Shown here: in pieces, positions 16,907-25,075 of the stretch
Layout of the letters: each line of letters starts with the position of its first letter
How positions within the stretch are numbered: position 1 is the stretch's first letter
NCBI GenBank assembly: GCA_020847095.1
Contig: JADLCR010000088.1
Location: forward strand, 1-46,870
Source: Oligoflexia bacterium
GTDB taxonomy: Bacteria; Bdellovibrionota; Bdellovibrionia; JABDDW01
Length of the DNA stretch: 46,870 nt
Direction: 5' to 3'
The notes under the pieces: generated by a model
Told to the model about the DNA's origin: nothing
What the model saw: only the letters and a program-made list of their open reading frames with translations
Databases searched by the model: none
Made by a program: the position numbers and the translations under genes

Positions 16907-16935
16907 CAGAAAAGGGGGCATTCACCCCCTTTCTG
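16907..16935 (-). terminator. Rho-independent terminator of the leftward 498-aa gene
   Basis: A strong hairpin has left arm CAGAAAAGGGGG (16907-16918), a 6-base loop, and right arm CCCCCTTTCTG (16925-16935), with one bulged base. It starts 29 bases after the stop codon at 16964. Read on the minus strand, the G/C stem is followed by a T-rich tail (CTTTTCTGTTTCCC). The tail is not a pure T run, so efficiency is uncertain. Confidence 0.7.
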
Positions 16936-16963
16936 TCATAAGTTCATTGTCAATTCTTTCGAC

Positions 16964-18460
16964 TCACTGAAGCGGAATGAAAGACGAATAAAATCCCAAG
17001 AGGGCGCGCTCATCCAGAGCACCTTTGTAGAATTGATTTCGATGGGAAACAACTTTGGGATCTTTTGCATTAATCATGGTTTCAAGTGATTCATACAAGA
17101 GATTCATATCAGCGTTCGAATGGCTCCAAATACCCCAACCGCTATTGATGACTGTCCCTGATAAGAGCGACGGTCCAATGCCCGCTGGTTTGCGGTCTTG
17201 TTTCTGATACCAACCATCTGAGCCATCAAAGAAGTTTGAAAATTTAGGTAGCTTCGTGTTCTTGTTGAAGGCCGCATACAAAAGTTGATTGCTGAGAGCG
17301 GCCATCGTTTCTTTGTTCGGAAAATCAACCCTCGACTCTAAGTTCTTCTTAGTCTGATAGAGACTCGTTAGAGTGGGCACAATATCATGAGCTTGAATGA
17401 GCGAAATGCTCACCGAAACCGGTCCCTGACTAGAAGCAATGGCTCTAGAAGGAAATTCCTTTTCAATAACACCCGCATAGCGAAAATCAGGATGTTCCTT
17501 CCACAGCCCCGGATCTGGCAAAAGTCCTACGACCTGATCGCCAATAAAAGATTTAAGCACAATAGGTTGGAGATGCTTACGTATCAGTTCCACGCCCGAA
17601 TTGACATAATTCCGCAGAGCCTTTTCTTGAGATGCATTGAGACCAAAGATTTCTGGTTCCGACTCATGAACGGCCAGAATTTCTCCACCGGATGAAATGA
17701 GGTAGAGATCAAATGGCCTTAGAGCATTGCAATAAGGTCTTTTTTCATCCAACTCCCGATTTGTTTTTTGAAGAACTATTTCAGCATGGGGATATTCGCC
17801 GTCTTCGCAACCCCAGTCGCCAACATTAAAGGGTCGATCGGCTACTCCCTCGGCTTTTAACGGCCCCGCTCCCACCCATTTTACAAAATGATGCTGCCAA
17901 ACGACATTGGAATAGCTTTTTACAAACTTTTGCATGGCGTCGCTGCGAAGGCCGACGGGTAACGCATGCACAAGTCGAATCATGCGTGAGACCATAAAAA
18001 TCATGGGCACTGATAGTTCTGGATCTTCGTCTCCTTTTGCATTTTCCCACTCAATAAAGCCATCTTGAGAAGTTTTTAGATAGGTGCGCGCGCTTTCTAA
18101 AACTCTAATAATGTCTTCCATAGATGCTCTAAATTCTGGGTGGCCTTTCGTGCGATGGAGGCAGTTTGCAACAAAAAGTAAGTAAGGCATGAGCGATCTT
18201 TTGAGCTCACCCAACGCTTCCGTATTTCCATTAAAGAGCTGTTGATGGGAAAGATTGCTAAGCCCAAACTTTGATTTTTCGATCTTATCCCAAAGTTCCT
18301 GAGCCTTTTTTGCCTTATCTCCAAAACAAACCTGGGCCACTTCGGAGGATTCGTCGCCGGCGCCCATGGGTTTTTCAAAGTTTTGAAATAGAAAGACGAG
18401 GCCGACCCCTGCCGCTGCCAGGGCCCAAATCGTTAAAAGACGACGATTTCCCAAAACCAT
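16964..18460 (-). CDS. Membrane-anchored protein of unknown function (498 aa)
   Basis: I do not recognise the family. The ATG at 18460 has a consensus GGAGG 5 bases upstream and gives 498 residues, although the frame continues higher. The N-terminus 'NRRLLTIWALAAAGVGLVFLF' is a single membrane anchor or uncleaved signal, so the bulk should lie outside the cytoplasm. The rest is helix-rich with many Trp and His: 'WQHHFVKWVGAG', 'NVGDWGCEDGEYPHAEI', 'PDPGLWKEHPDFRYAG', 'FFDGSDGWYQKQD' and 'SGWGIWSHSNADM'. Such a pattern could be an alpha/alpha-toroid carbohydrate enzyme, but I see no decisive motif. It is a single-gene unit ending in the hairpin at 16907-16935. Confidence 0.75.
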   Translation of the reverse strand: MVLGNRRLLTIWALAAAGVGLVFLFQNFEKPMGAGDESSEVAQVCFGDKAKKAQELWDKIEKSKFGLSNLSHQQLFNGNTEALGELKRSLMPYLLFVANCLHRTKGHPEFRASMEDIIRVLESARTYLKTSQDGFIEWENAKGDEDPELSVPMIFMVSRMIRLVHALPVGLRSDAMQKFVKSYSNVVWQHHFVKWVGAGPLKAEGVADRPFNVGDWGCEDGEYPHAEIVLQKTNRELDEKRPYCNALRPFDLYLISSGGEILAVHESEPEIFGLNASQEKALRNYVNSGVELIRKHLQPIVLKSFIGDQVVGLLPDPGLWKEHPDFRYAGVIEKEFPSRAIASSQGPVSVSISLIQAHDIVPTLTSLYQTKKNLESRVDFPNKETMAALSNQLLYAAFNKNTKLPKFSNFFDGSDGWYQKQDRKPAGIGPSLLSGTVINSGWGIWSHSNADMNLLYESLETMINAKDPKVVSHRNQFYKGALDERALLGFYSSFIPLQ

Positions 18461-18580
18461 AAAATCCTCCGCACGTCCTGCCAATTCACTTTTCGGAAGA
18501 CCGAGAGCAATTCTCAAGTTTTCGCCTAAGTGTCGTACAGGACCAAATACCTGGGTGATTTCAACAAGTTACTGCCAACG

Positions 18581-18608
18581 CCTAAACCCATGGTTTAACC
18601 CCTAAACC
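18581..18608. promoter_or_regulatory. Inverted and direct repeats upstream of the lipoprotein gene
   Basis: The 190-bp divergent gap holds CCTAAACC twice, at 18581-18588 and 18601-18608 (20-bp phase), and an inverted repeat TAAACC-CAT-GGTTTA at 18583-18597. Spacing by two helical turns suits a dimeric regulator. I could not place a convincing -35/-10 pair next to it. Nothing else is visible in this gap apart from the ribosome site at 18466-18470. Confidence 0.35.
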
Positions 18609-18651
18609 TCGGTGCTTTTGAGCCAACCTTGTGCTATGTCCTTTCGTCAAT

Positions 18652-19107
18652 ATGGCCAAAATTCAAAGACTTAAGACTCTAATTGTTTTGATCATGACCA
18701 CGATCTCGGTAAGCGGTTGCATGCGCGAAACCAATGACCGCTTAGGCGGCATGGATGAAAATACCCAATTGGTCGCGAAGCAAACCGAGCTTATGAATAA
18801 TCAAATGGAGCTACTCAATCGCGAATTAGAGCTATTGGCTAAAGAAATTCAGATTCTAAATAGCAATACGGGTCGCATGGCCAGTCAGCTTGAGGGGTAT
18901 CAAGATTTCATTCGTGTTTTGACCGAAGAGTTTCAAAAGATCTCCAAAACGGCTCAAAATTTAGATGCACTTTCTCAGCAAGTATTGCTCTTGATTGGAA
19001 AAAGTCTTGAAGAAAAGGTCCCTCCGGGTAAAACGCCCGATTTGGATGACCTTCTCGGGGCACCGCAAGTAGCTGACGACAAAACGGGGAAAACAAAGGG
19101 GGAATAG
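18652..19107 (+). CDS. Coiled-coil lipoprotein
   Basis: The product has 151 residues from ATG 18652. A basic start and hydrophobic stretch 'LIVLIMTTISVSGC' end in a lipobox-like V-S-G-C, so Cys is lipidated after signal peptidase II cleavage. The mature part has heptad repeats of the form 'TELMNNQMELLNRELELL' and 'IQILNSNTGRMASQLEG', a long coiled coil reminiscent of Lpp-like or outer-membrane spacer proteins. The tail is Pro- and Asp-rich. An upstream in-frame ATG at 18631 would put extra residues before the signal peptide and is unlikely. It overlaps the next gene by one base and probably forms a functional pair with it. The function is unknown. Confidence 0.8.
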   Translation: MAKIQRLKTLIVLIMTTISVSGCMRETNDRLGGMDENTQLVAKQTELMNNQMELLNRELELLAKEIQILNSNTGRMASQLEGYQDFIRVLTEEFQKISKTAQNLDALSQQVLLLIGKSLEEKVPPGKTPDLDDLLGAPQVADDKTGKTKGE

Positions 19108-19790
19108 TGAAATCAATCATCATCTTGATCGCCTTGCTTGCCGGGCAAGCCAGGGCCGCGGACGTTTCTATTTCAAACAATCGGTGTGTTTTATATAACG
19201 CCGATACCGTTCACAAACGCATAGTCGATTATGACTCCTATAAAGATCTCGATGATGGCATCGTCTTCGATTTGAACCTCAACGCCAATGCCAATGGGCT
19301 CATTAAAATTCCCGCTATCGATATGGTCAAAAGCCAATCTCGTTTTGAAACCGTACCGGGACGTAATACCCTAGCGAAAGTTTTGGTGACTCTCCAACCT
19401 ATGAATGTGAGCGACGGCTCCGTTTACCCTCGCTTTGTCATGCAATGCCAATCCACTTGGGTCTCTGATACGAGCTTTAATCACCAATGCGATATTTTGC
19501 CCCAATACCCTACTTACGGGCTTGTTGGGTTTAGCTCTCGGCTGAGCGTGATCGAAAAACCCGGTTCTTGTGCGAACGGAAGTCATCTCGATTATTCTCT
19601 TTTGTTGAGAAGTGAATCCTCGCACATCACGGCAATTAAAGGAGCTGTGACTCAGGAACTAAAAAAGAAGTTTGCGATTTTGCCAGCTAATGTTTTACGC
19701 GGAGCTGTTGACCGTCTTTTTGACGAGGAGACTTTTTTTAAGTCTTACTATACGGAATTTTACAACCGCTGGCTATCGAGCCTTAGATAG
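19107..19790 (+). CDS. Exported protein of unknown function
   Basis: The start is a GTG at 19107 sharing its base with the lipoprotein stop (TAGTG), with GGGGG 4 bases upstream. The 227-residue product begins with a short signal peptide, 'MKSIIILIALLAGQARA', with an Ala-x-Ala cleavage site. The mature protein has four cysteines spaced in two likely disulphide pairs (in 'NNRCVLY', 'VMQCQST', 'NHQCDIL' and 'PGSCANG'), consistent with the periplasm. I see no known domain. Its last 31 bases overlap the hemH 3' end from the other strand. Confidence 0.75.
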   Translation: MKSIIILIALLAGQARAADVSISNNRCVLYNADTVHKRIVDYDSYKDLDDGIVFDLNLNANANGLIKIPAIDMVKSQSRFETVPGRNTLAKVLVTLQPMNVSDGSVYPRFVMQCQSTWVSDTSFNHQCDILPQYPTYGLVGFSSRLSVIEKPGSCANGSHLDYSLLLRSESSHITAIKGAVTQELKKKFAILPANVLRGAVDRLFDEETFFKSYYTEFYNRWLSSLR

Positions 19791-20815
19791 CGTGGACGCA
19801 CAACCAAATCCGATACGACCCGAATCCACGGGTCGTCTGAATTTAGACTAGGGACTAAACTAAATTTCGTGCCGCCTTCAGATAGAAACCGATCTCGCGC
19901 CCGGATTCCCAACTCCTCAAGGGTCTCAAGACAATCAGCCACAAATGACGGGCTCACGACGACTAGGTTTTTAATGCCATTTTGAGCAAGTTTAATAAGC
20001 CGATCTTCTGTATAAGGTTCGATCCAACGAGTTCCGCCAAGTCGACTCTGAAAACCAATGGAATACTGCGAATCTTCGAGTCCCAATTTCTGAGCGATCA
20101 ACTGTGCCGTTGCCAAGCAATGAGCCCGGTAACACAATTCATTAACAGAACTTAGTGTTTGGCAACATCCGGGGGATTGCATGCAGTGACTCCCGGTTTT
20201 GTCTTCTTTGATCAGTTGCCTTACGGGAAGTCCATGAAACGAAAACAAAATATGATCGGGCTTTTCACTTTCAATCATAGTCGAGAGTTTAGCAGCCCAA
20301 AGCTCGATAAAATCTGGGTGGTTAAAAAATGGAGCGATAAGCCTTATCTCTCCCGTAAAACCCAATAACGCTGCCACTTGTTTGAGTTTTTCAAAGCTAG
20401 ATCTTACGGTGGCGGACGCGAACTGGGGATATAGAGGCAAAAACCGAATTTCTGAAACGCCTTGAGACATTAAATCTTTAACGCCGCTTTCAAGACTTGG
20501 ATTACCGTAACGCATGGCCAGAGCCACCGCATAAGCGCTACCTAAATTGTCTTTCAATTTTCGATAGAGTCTTTTGCTATGAACCATCAAGGGCGATCCA
20601 TCGGAGGTCCAAATTTGAGCGTAGGCATGAGCCGAAAGCTTTGGCCTTCGCCACAGAATAACCCCATAAACAAGAAGGACTCGCAATATCCATGGAATAT
20701 CGATGATGTATTTATCCATTAAGAATTCAGCTAAATATTTGCGAACAGGTAGCTCTTCAGGACTGTCAGGTGTTCCCAGATTAGATACCAAAATCCCAAT
20801 TTTTGGTTCAGCCAT
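19760..20815 (-). CDS. hemH: Ferrochelatase
   Basis: The enzyme inserts iron into protoporphyrin IX, the last step of heme synthesis, and is 351 residues long. 'GILVSNLGTPDSPEELPVRKYLAEFLMD' motifs open it (pieces: NLGTPDSP, FLMDKYIID). The catalytic His194 is in 'LFSFHGLPVR' and the metal-path Glu lies in 'GGTRWIEPYTED'. After the catalytic His there is a cysteine-rich stretch with Cys211, 217, 218, 228 and 233, more than most ferrochelatases have there. An iron-sulphur cluster, known in some bacterial ferrochelatases, is possible. It is the last gene of the heme chain and overlaps the oxidase stop by 8 bases. Confidence 0.93.
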   Translation of the reverse strand: MAEPKIGILVSNLGTPDSPEELPVRKYLAEFLMDKYIIDIPWILRVLLVYGVILWRRPKLSAHAYAQIWTSDGSPLMVHSKRLYRKLKDNLGSAYAVALAMRYGNPSLESGVKDLMSQGVSEIRFLPLYPQFASATVRSSFEKLKQVAALLGFTGEIRLIAPFFNHPDFIELWAAKLSTMIESEKPDHILFSFHGLPVRQLIKEDKTGSHCMQSPGCCQTLSSVNELCYRAHCLATAQLIAQKLGLEDSQYSIGFQSRLGGTRWIEPYTEDRLIKLAQNGIKNLVVVSPSFVADCLETLEELGIRARDRFLSEGGTKFSLVPSLNSDDPWIRVVSDLVVRPRYLRLDSQRL

Positions 20816-22052
20816 TAATCATCCTTTGGACGAGCTGTTCAGATCTTTCAAGGATACGCGATAAACCAATTTGTCCCAAATAATTTCCGTTGATAAAAAG
20901 ACCGTGCTTTTCCAAATTCGACAACGGCAAATTTCTGAGAATCCTTTCAAGATTCAAATCGTAATGGGGAATAGCCCGATCCCTTCTTGTGATTTCAACA
21001 TGCTTTGGTTGAGCACTTGGCGACTTATTCAGGGTCGTTCGATCCTTCAAGAGCATTTCAACTATTTCGGCGTCCCCCGCTTTTGTGATCTCTCTATCAA
21101 AGGCCCCTCCGAAGATCCAAGTTTCAGATCGCAATTGAGAGCGGTTATCCCAAATATCTGAGTTAAACAATACTCCCAAGGCGCGCACTCCTTGGTTTCG
21201 AGAAAATAGGCATCCGAAACCGGAGAGGTCTGGGCCAGGCTCAAAGTAGGCCGTGGCTGTTACAATCGGCAATACTTCGACTTGCTTCAATAAATTGGAA
21301 AGTTCAGCGATCTCAGAACCCGCGCTTGAGCCAAGCCCCATGAGACCTGAAGCTTGATACGCAGAAGTGCAGACAATCAAGGGCCTCTCTCTACTCCATT
21401 CGGGCAAAGTCACCGGTTCACCAAATTTAAAATCAACCCCGTGCTTTTTTAGCCAAATGACGAGACTCGCGATGAGCTCACCCATTCCGAGACTCGGACT
21501 GACCGTACCTCGGTACTTTTCATTTTTAACTTTTGGCTCGAAGAATCTACCGAAGATAAGCGAGGCGCTCATGACCTTAGGGTCACCGGAATAAATGCCC
21601 AATAACGCCGTGCCAATCACTCGCTCAGTCATTTTCTCCCCAAAAAGCCGAAGCCCCCATTGCCAAACGGTTTCATCGGTCCTTGGCTTTCGTTTGCTAA
21701 AATTGAAAACAAACTTCATGAAGGCATAAAAAGTTTCACAAATATCTAATGGCCACCGGCGAGGGGTCGAATTCCAAAAAAAGTATCGCTTTTTTGCCGT
21801 AGCCTTTGGCGCCAAAAGCCCAACTCCGATTTGGCGAGCAAGATCTTCCATTTGTTTTGTGAAAATCAATCCGTTTGCGGCCCGCTCAGCCAAACCATGT
21901 GGTGTTTCAATAGTTCCTATTAGCCCACCTGGTATCGCTGATTGTTCGTAAACGGTAACTGAAATTTCGGGGCGATATTTCTTGATCCAGTAAGCCGCAA
22001 ATAGCCCCGAGGCTCCAGCACCGATAATTTTAACTTCTTTAATTGGGTTCAT
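20808..22052 (-). CDS. hemG: Protoporphyrinogen oxidase, HemY/PPOX type (FAD)
   Basis: This FAD flavoprotein oxidises protoporphyrinogen IX with molecular oxygen. The dinucleotide motif is 'VKIIGAGASGLFAAYW' (residues 7-22), followed by 'VYEQSAIPGGLIGTIETPHGL' style residues (EQSAIPGGLIG, PHGLAERAANG). Later segments are 'LFGEKMTERVIGTALLGIYSGDP', a PPOX hallmark (MTERVI, GIYSGDP), and 'NGNYLGQIGLSRILERSE' at the C-terminus. The length of 414 is slightly under the usual 450-470. The symbol hemG is used for PPOX generally, but structurally this is the HemY type, not the flavodoxin-like HemG. It has an ATGA overlap with hemN. Confidence 0.9.
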   Translation of the reverse strand: MNPIKEVKIIGAGASGLFAAYWIKKYRPEISVTVYEQSAIPGGLIGTIETPHGLAERAANGLIFTKQMEDLARQIGVGLLAPKATAKKRYFFWNSTPRRWPLDICETFYAFMKFVFNFSKRKPRTDETVWQWGLRLFGEKMTERVIGTALLGIYSGDPKVMSASLIFGRFFEPKVKNEKYRGTVSPSLGMGELIASLVIWLKKHGVDFKFGEPVTLPEWSRERPLIVCTSAYQASGLMGLGSSAGSEIAELSNLLKQVEVLPIVTATAYFEPGPDLSGFGCLFSRNQGVRALGVLFNSDIWDNRSQLRSETWIFGGAFDREITKAGDAEIVEMLLKDRTTLNKSPSAQPKHVEITRRDRAIPHYDLNLERILRNLPLSNLEKHGLFINGNYLGQIGLSRILERSEQLVQRMING

Positions 22053-23395
22053 ACACTTTGCGAAAAGATACGAGTCTCGGGTTGCTTATTTTGAAGCCTA
22101 CGATCAAAAGCCACACAAGCGTTGCGCAAAAATGGGCGCCCCTGCTCTTCAATTAATACTTCGGTTTCAGTTAATTGAGCCAACCCATCATCAATCATGG
22201 GCTTAAGCATTGTCGCAACGGAGCTTCGATCGGTCGGAGAAATCGAAGTTCGCATTTTGGTTATCAGATTAAGGATTTGCTCTCGAGCTCGTCGGTCTTC
22301 GTCGGTCAGTAAATGCCCTCTGAGCGTTGGAATCTTTTGTTCACCAATATCGCGCTCATAAAGTTGCAGCACCTTTTGATTTTGATGAAAAGCCGTTGGA
22401 GTTTCTGAAATAGCGCTCACCCCTAGTCCAAGCAATATGTTCGTGCGGCGATGGGTATATCCCATAAAATTGCGATGGAGCTGGCCTTTAGATGCGGATT
22501 GACTCAAAGAATCTGTTGGCAACGCAAAATGATCCAGGCCAATTTCTTGATAACCAGAATTTAAGAGCTCAACTCGCGCCAACTCATATAGTCTGCGCTT
22601 TTCTGCTCCTTTAGGAAGGTCATCTTCGGTAAACAAGCGCTGAGCGGGCTTGATCCAAGGTACATGGGCATAACTATACAAGGCAATTCGATCTGGTCTT
22701 AATTCAATCGTTTTACGAGCCGAATCAAGCATCAATTCGGCGGTTTGTTTCGGAAGCCCAAAAATCAAATCAAAATTCACGCTCTTAAATCCTAACTCCC
22801 GAGCCCAATGAGTGACGTCGCGAGTTACCTCAAATGGTTGAATGCGATTAATAAGGCGTTGTACTTCAGGGTTGAAATCCTGTACCCCCAGTGAAACGCG
22901 TTCGTATCCAAGCTCTCTTAAGGTTTCCAGTTGTTCTCGTTTGACTCTCCGGGGATCGATTTCGATGGAGCATTCTGGGCTCCACGCCGGATTACTTCCT
23001 AAAATACCCTTAGTGAGCCGGCGCAATTCGCCAGATGATAAAAAAGTCGGGGTTCCGCCCCCCAGGTGCAACTCTAAAGCTGGAATGTTTTTAAGCTCAG
23101 GCACCATTTTTAAATAGGCTTCAAACTCCCGAAGCACCAAATCCACATAGGGCGCTTCTTTGGAATGATCTTTTGTTATCGATGAATTGCACCCGCAAAA
23201 TGTACAAAGACTCTCGCAAAAAGGAACGTGGACATAAAACGCAAGACTGGCCTGATTCAAATGGCAAGCCATTCTCAGTTGATCGATCCAAGTGTCGGTG
23301 GTCAGGTTATCTTCCCAATAGGGAACTGTTGGGTAACTGGTGTACCGAGGAATCGACACATCATATTTGGAAATCAATTCCGTTAGACGACTCAT
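22049..23395 (-). CDS. hemN: Oxygen-independent coproporphyrinogen III oxidase (radical SAM)
   Basis: The protein of 448 residues decarboxylates coproporphyrinogen III to protoporphyrinogen IX without oxygen. The 4Fe-4S radical-SAM motif is 'PFCESLCTFCGCNSSIT' with Cys60, Cys64 and Cys67, plus the extra Cys69 characteristic of true HemN. 'LHLGGGTPTFLSSGELRRL', 'SIEIDPRRV' and 'LGVQDFNPEVQRLINRIQ' follow. Full length and the GCN sequence separate it from HemW. Both ends overlap neighbours by ATGA. Confidence 0.95.
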   Translation of the reverse strand: MSRLTELISKYDVSIPRYTSYPTVPYWEDNLTTDTWIDQLRMACHLNQASLAFYVHVPFCESLCTFCGCNSSITKDHSKEAPYVDLVLREFEAYLKMVPELKNIPALELHLGGGTPTFLSSGELRRLTKGILGSNPAWSPECSIEIDPRRVKREQLETLRELGYERVSLGVQDFNPEVQRLINRIQPFEVTRDVTHWARELGFKSVNFDLIFGLPKQTAELMLDSARKTIELRPDRIALYSYAHVPWIKPAQRLFTEDDLPKGAEKRRLYELARVELLNSGYQEIGLDHFALPTDSLSQSASKGQLHRNFMGYTHRRTNILLGLGVSAISETPTAFHQNQKVLQLYERDIGEQKIPTLRGHLLTDEDRRAREQILNLITKMRTSISPTDRSSVATMLKPMIDDGLAQLTETEVLIEEQGRPFLRNACVAFDRRLQNKQPETRIFSQSV

Positions 23396-24414
23396 GCAAA
23401 GCTCTCTCTCACGATGTTCACAAATGCTTTCACGTTAACTTCAGGTGTATGTTGTAAAACTCCATGGCCAAGCCCACATACCCACCCTCTTCGTTCATTC
23501 AGATCTAAGGATCTTAACGGCTCTAAATATTCTTTCAATGCCACCTTTAGCTCATCGGAACTCAAATGCAAAAGTGCCTGATCAAAATTGCCCTGAACAA
23601 ATCCCGGCTGCTTCGAAGTTAAAAGCCGCTTAAGAGACCATCGATGATCAAAACCAAGACCAGCCCATGGTGCGTTCCAGAACTCTTGATTGAAATGATC
23701 ATCAGAGGTCAGTTTTGAATAATAGCCAAGCTTACCCGGATACGTCCGACATAGTTCCAAAAGCTTAGGCAAGACCAGGCTTTTGAATGTGATCGGGTCG
23801 AGCTCTCCTGCTGAGGTATCAAACACCATCACAACTTCCGCACCGCCCTCAATTTGAAGGGCAATATTCTTGATCAACAGTTGAGTTAGGACTTCTGAAA
23901 ACTGAGGCCATAGGGACAAATTCTTTTTGGCCTTTAACAGTCCGCCTTCATGCGCACCTTGTGTTGCGTAAGCAAATAGTGTCCAAGGACCGCCCACAAA
24001 GCCAATAAGACTCTTTGTATCCGGCAGTCGCTCCCTTGTGTGTTTAACGGCTTGTTTCTGAAATTCTAAAGCCAGGACGGCCTCATCAATCGAACGCAGC
24101 TTGGACAAACTCGAGGGGCTTTCGAGATGCCACCCGAGCACTGGGCCAGGGCTGTATTGCAATCCCATCCCCAACGCCTCAAGCGGAAAGAGCAGATCAC
24201 TAAACAGTATGGCCACATCAAAATCAAAATCTTGAATGGGGCCCATCGCCACTTCGGCTGCCAACTCAGGAACTTTGCAAAGCTCCATAAAAGAATGCTT
24301 AGCTTTAAGTGCTTGGTAATGAGCGTGATATCGGCCTGCCTGGCGCATCATCCAAATGGGTGGACATTTTTGAGGGACTCGCTTTAGGGCATTTTGAAAC
24401 TTCAAATTACTCAC
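23392..24414 (-). CDS. hemE: Uroporphyrinogen III decarboxylase
   Basis: The enzyme removes four acetate carboxyls from uroporphyrinogen III to give coproporphyrinogen III. It has 340 residues, the usual length. The signature 'PPIWMMRQAGRYHAHYQ' is near residue 19, with the catalytic region 'DVAILFSDLLFPLEALGMG' (Asp) and 'GFVGGPWTLFAYATQG', and 'YYSKLTSDDHF' and 'GNFDQALLHLS' further on. It overlaps the response-regulator stop by 8 bases and hemN by ATGA, so it is translated as part of the heme chain. Confidence 0.95.
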   Translation of the reverse strand: MSNLKFQNALKRVPQKCPPIWMMRQAGRYHAHYQALKAKHSFMELCKVPELAAEVAMGPIQDFDFDVAILFSDLLFPLEALGMGLQYSPGPVLGWHLESPSSLSKLRSIDEAVLALEFQKQAVKHTRERLPDTKSLIGFVGGPWTLFAYATQGAHEGGLLKAKKNLSLWPQFSEVLTQLLIKNIALQIEGGAEVVMVFDTSAGELDPITFKSLVLPKLLELCRTYPGKLGYYSKLTSDDHFNQEFWNAPWAGLGFDHRWSLKRLLTSKQPGFVQGNFDQALLHLSSDELKVALKEYLEPLRSLDLNERRGWVCGLGHGVLQHTPEVNVKAFVNIVRESFA

Positions 24415-25075
24415 GTTGTGACTCCGGTAACCACTGATAACCTACCCCGCGAACCGATTTTACCCAATTGCCATACCCACCTAACGAGGCTCGGATCCTT
24501 ACAATGATATTATCAACGGTACGATTGCTTGGAAATTGTTCGGGCCCCCAAACTCTATCCAAAATTTCGTCGCGGCTGACCACTCTTGGCGATTCATCGA
24601 CCAAAAGTGTCAGCAACTCAAAATCCTTTTGAGCCAATACTTCGCGCCGCCCTTGGTCGTCAATTATCGATCTTGCCCCTCGATCTAACTTGAACGTACC
24701 TACTTGAGTCGGCGGAATATGGTTTGCGGCGACATGTTGAATGCGCAAAAACAATTCCTTAAGGTGGAAAGGCTTTGGAATGAATTCCTCAGCTCCCGCC
24801 TCAAATCCGCGAAGCCTACTTTCGGCGTTTGATTGGGCTGTCAAAAAGATGATCGGAGTTTTTGTGGATCGGTTCACATCATGAGCAAAATCAAATCCCG
24901 AGCCATCCGGAAGCCCCACATCCAAAACGATCAAATCAGGCCCAAAATCCTCAAGCAAATTCTTCGCATCTCTTAAACTTTGCGCCCACTTGACTTCATA
25001 AGCCTGTTTAGTCAGCCGCTCAGCCAAAGTCGCCCCCAAAGAAGAATCGTCTTCGACCAGCAAAATCCTAGTCAT
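24407..25075 (-). CDS. OmpR/PhoB-family response regulator inside the heme operon
   Basis: This is a 222-residue DNA-binding response regulator. The receiver domain has Asp9-Asp10, phospho-acceptor Asp52 in 'LIVLDVGLPDGSG', Thr in 'PIIFLTAQS', and Lys in 'EFIPKPFHLKEL'. A winged-helix effector from about residue 125 contains 'EVLAQKDFELLTLLVDESPRVVSRDEILDRVWG' elements (KDFELLTLL, SRDEILDRVWG) and 'RTVDNIIVRIRASLGG'. It is coupled by ATGA to the kinase upstream and overlaps hemE by 8 bases. Placement suggests it controls heme genes or responds to heme or iron state, but its target is not shown. A candidate 11-bp-phased site is at 30581-30598. Confidence 0.9.
   Translation of the reverse strand: MTRILLVEDDSSLGATLAERLTKQAYEVKWAQSLRDAKNLLEDFGPDLIVLDVGLPDGSGFDFAHDVNRSTKTPIIFLTAQSNAESRLRGFEAGAEEFIPKPFHLKELFLRIQHVAANHIPPTQVGTFKLDRGARSIIDDQGRREVLAQKDFELLTLLVDESPRVVSRDEILDRVWGPEQFPSNRTVDNIIVRIRASLGGYGNWVKSVRGVGYQWLPESQRE

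Noticed and set aside
16861-16921. Longer N-terminus for the FkbM methyltransferase
   Set aside because: The extra 20 codons run through the terminator hairpin of the gene above and give an atypical N-terminus.
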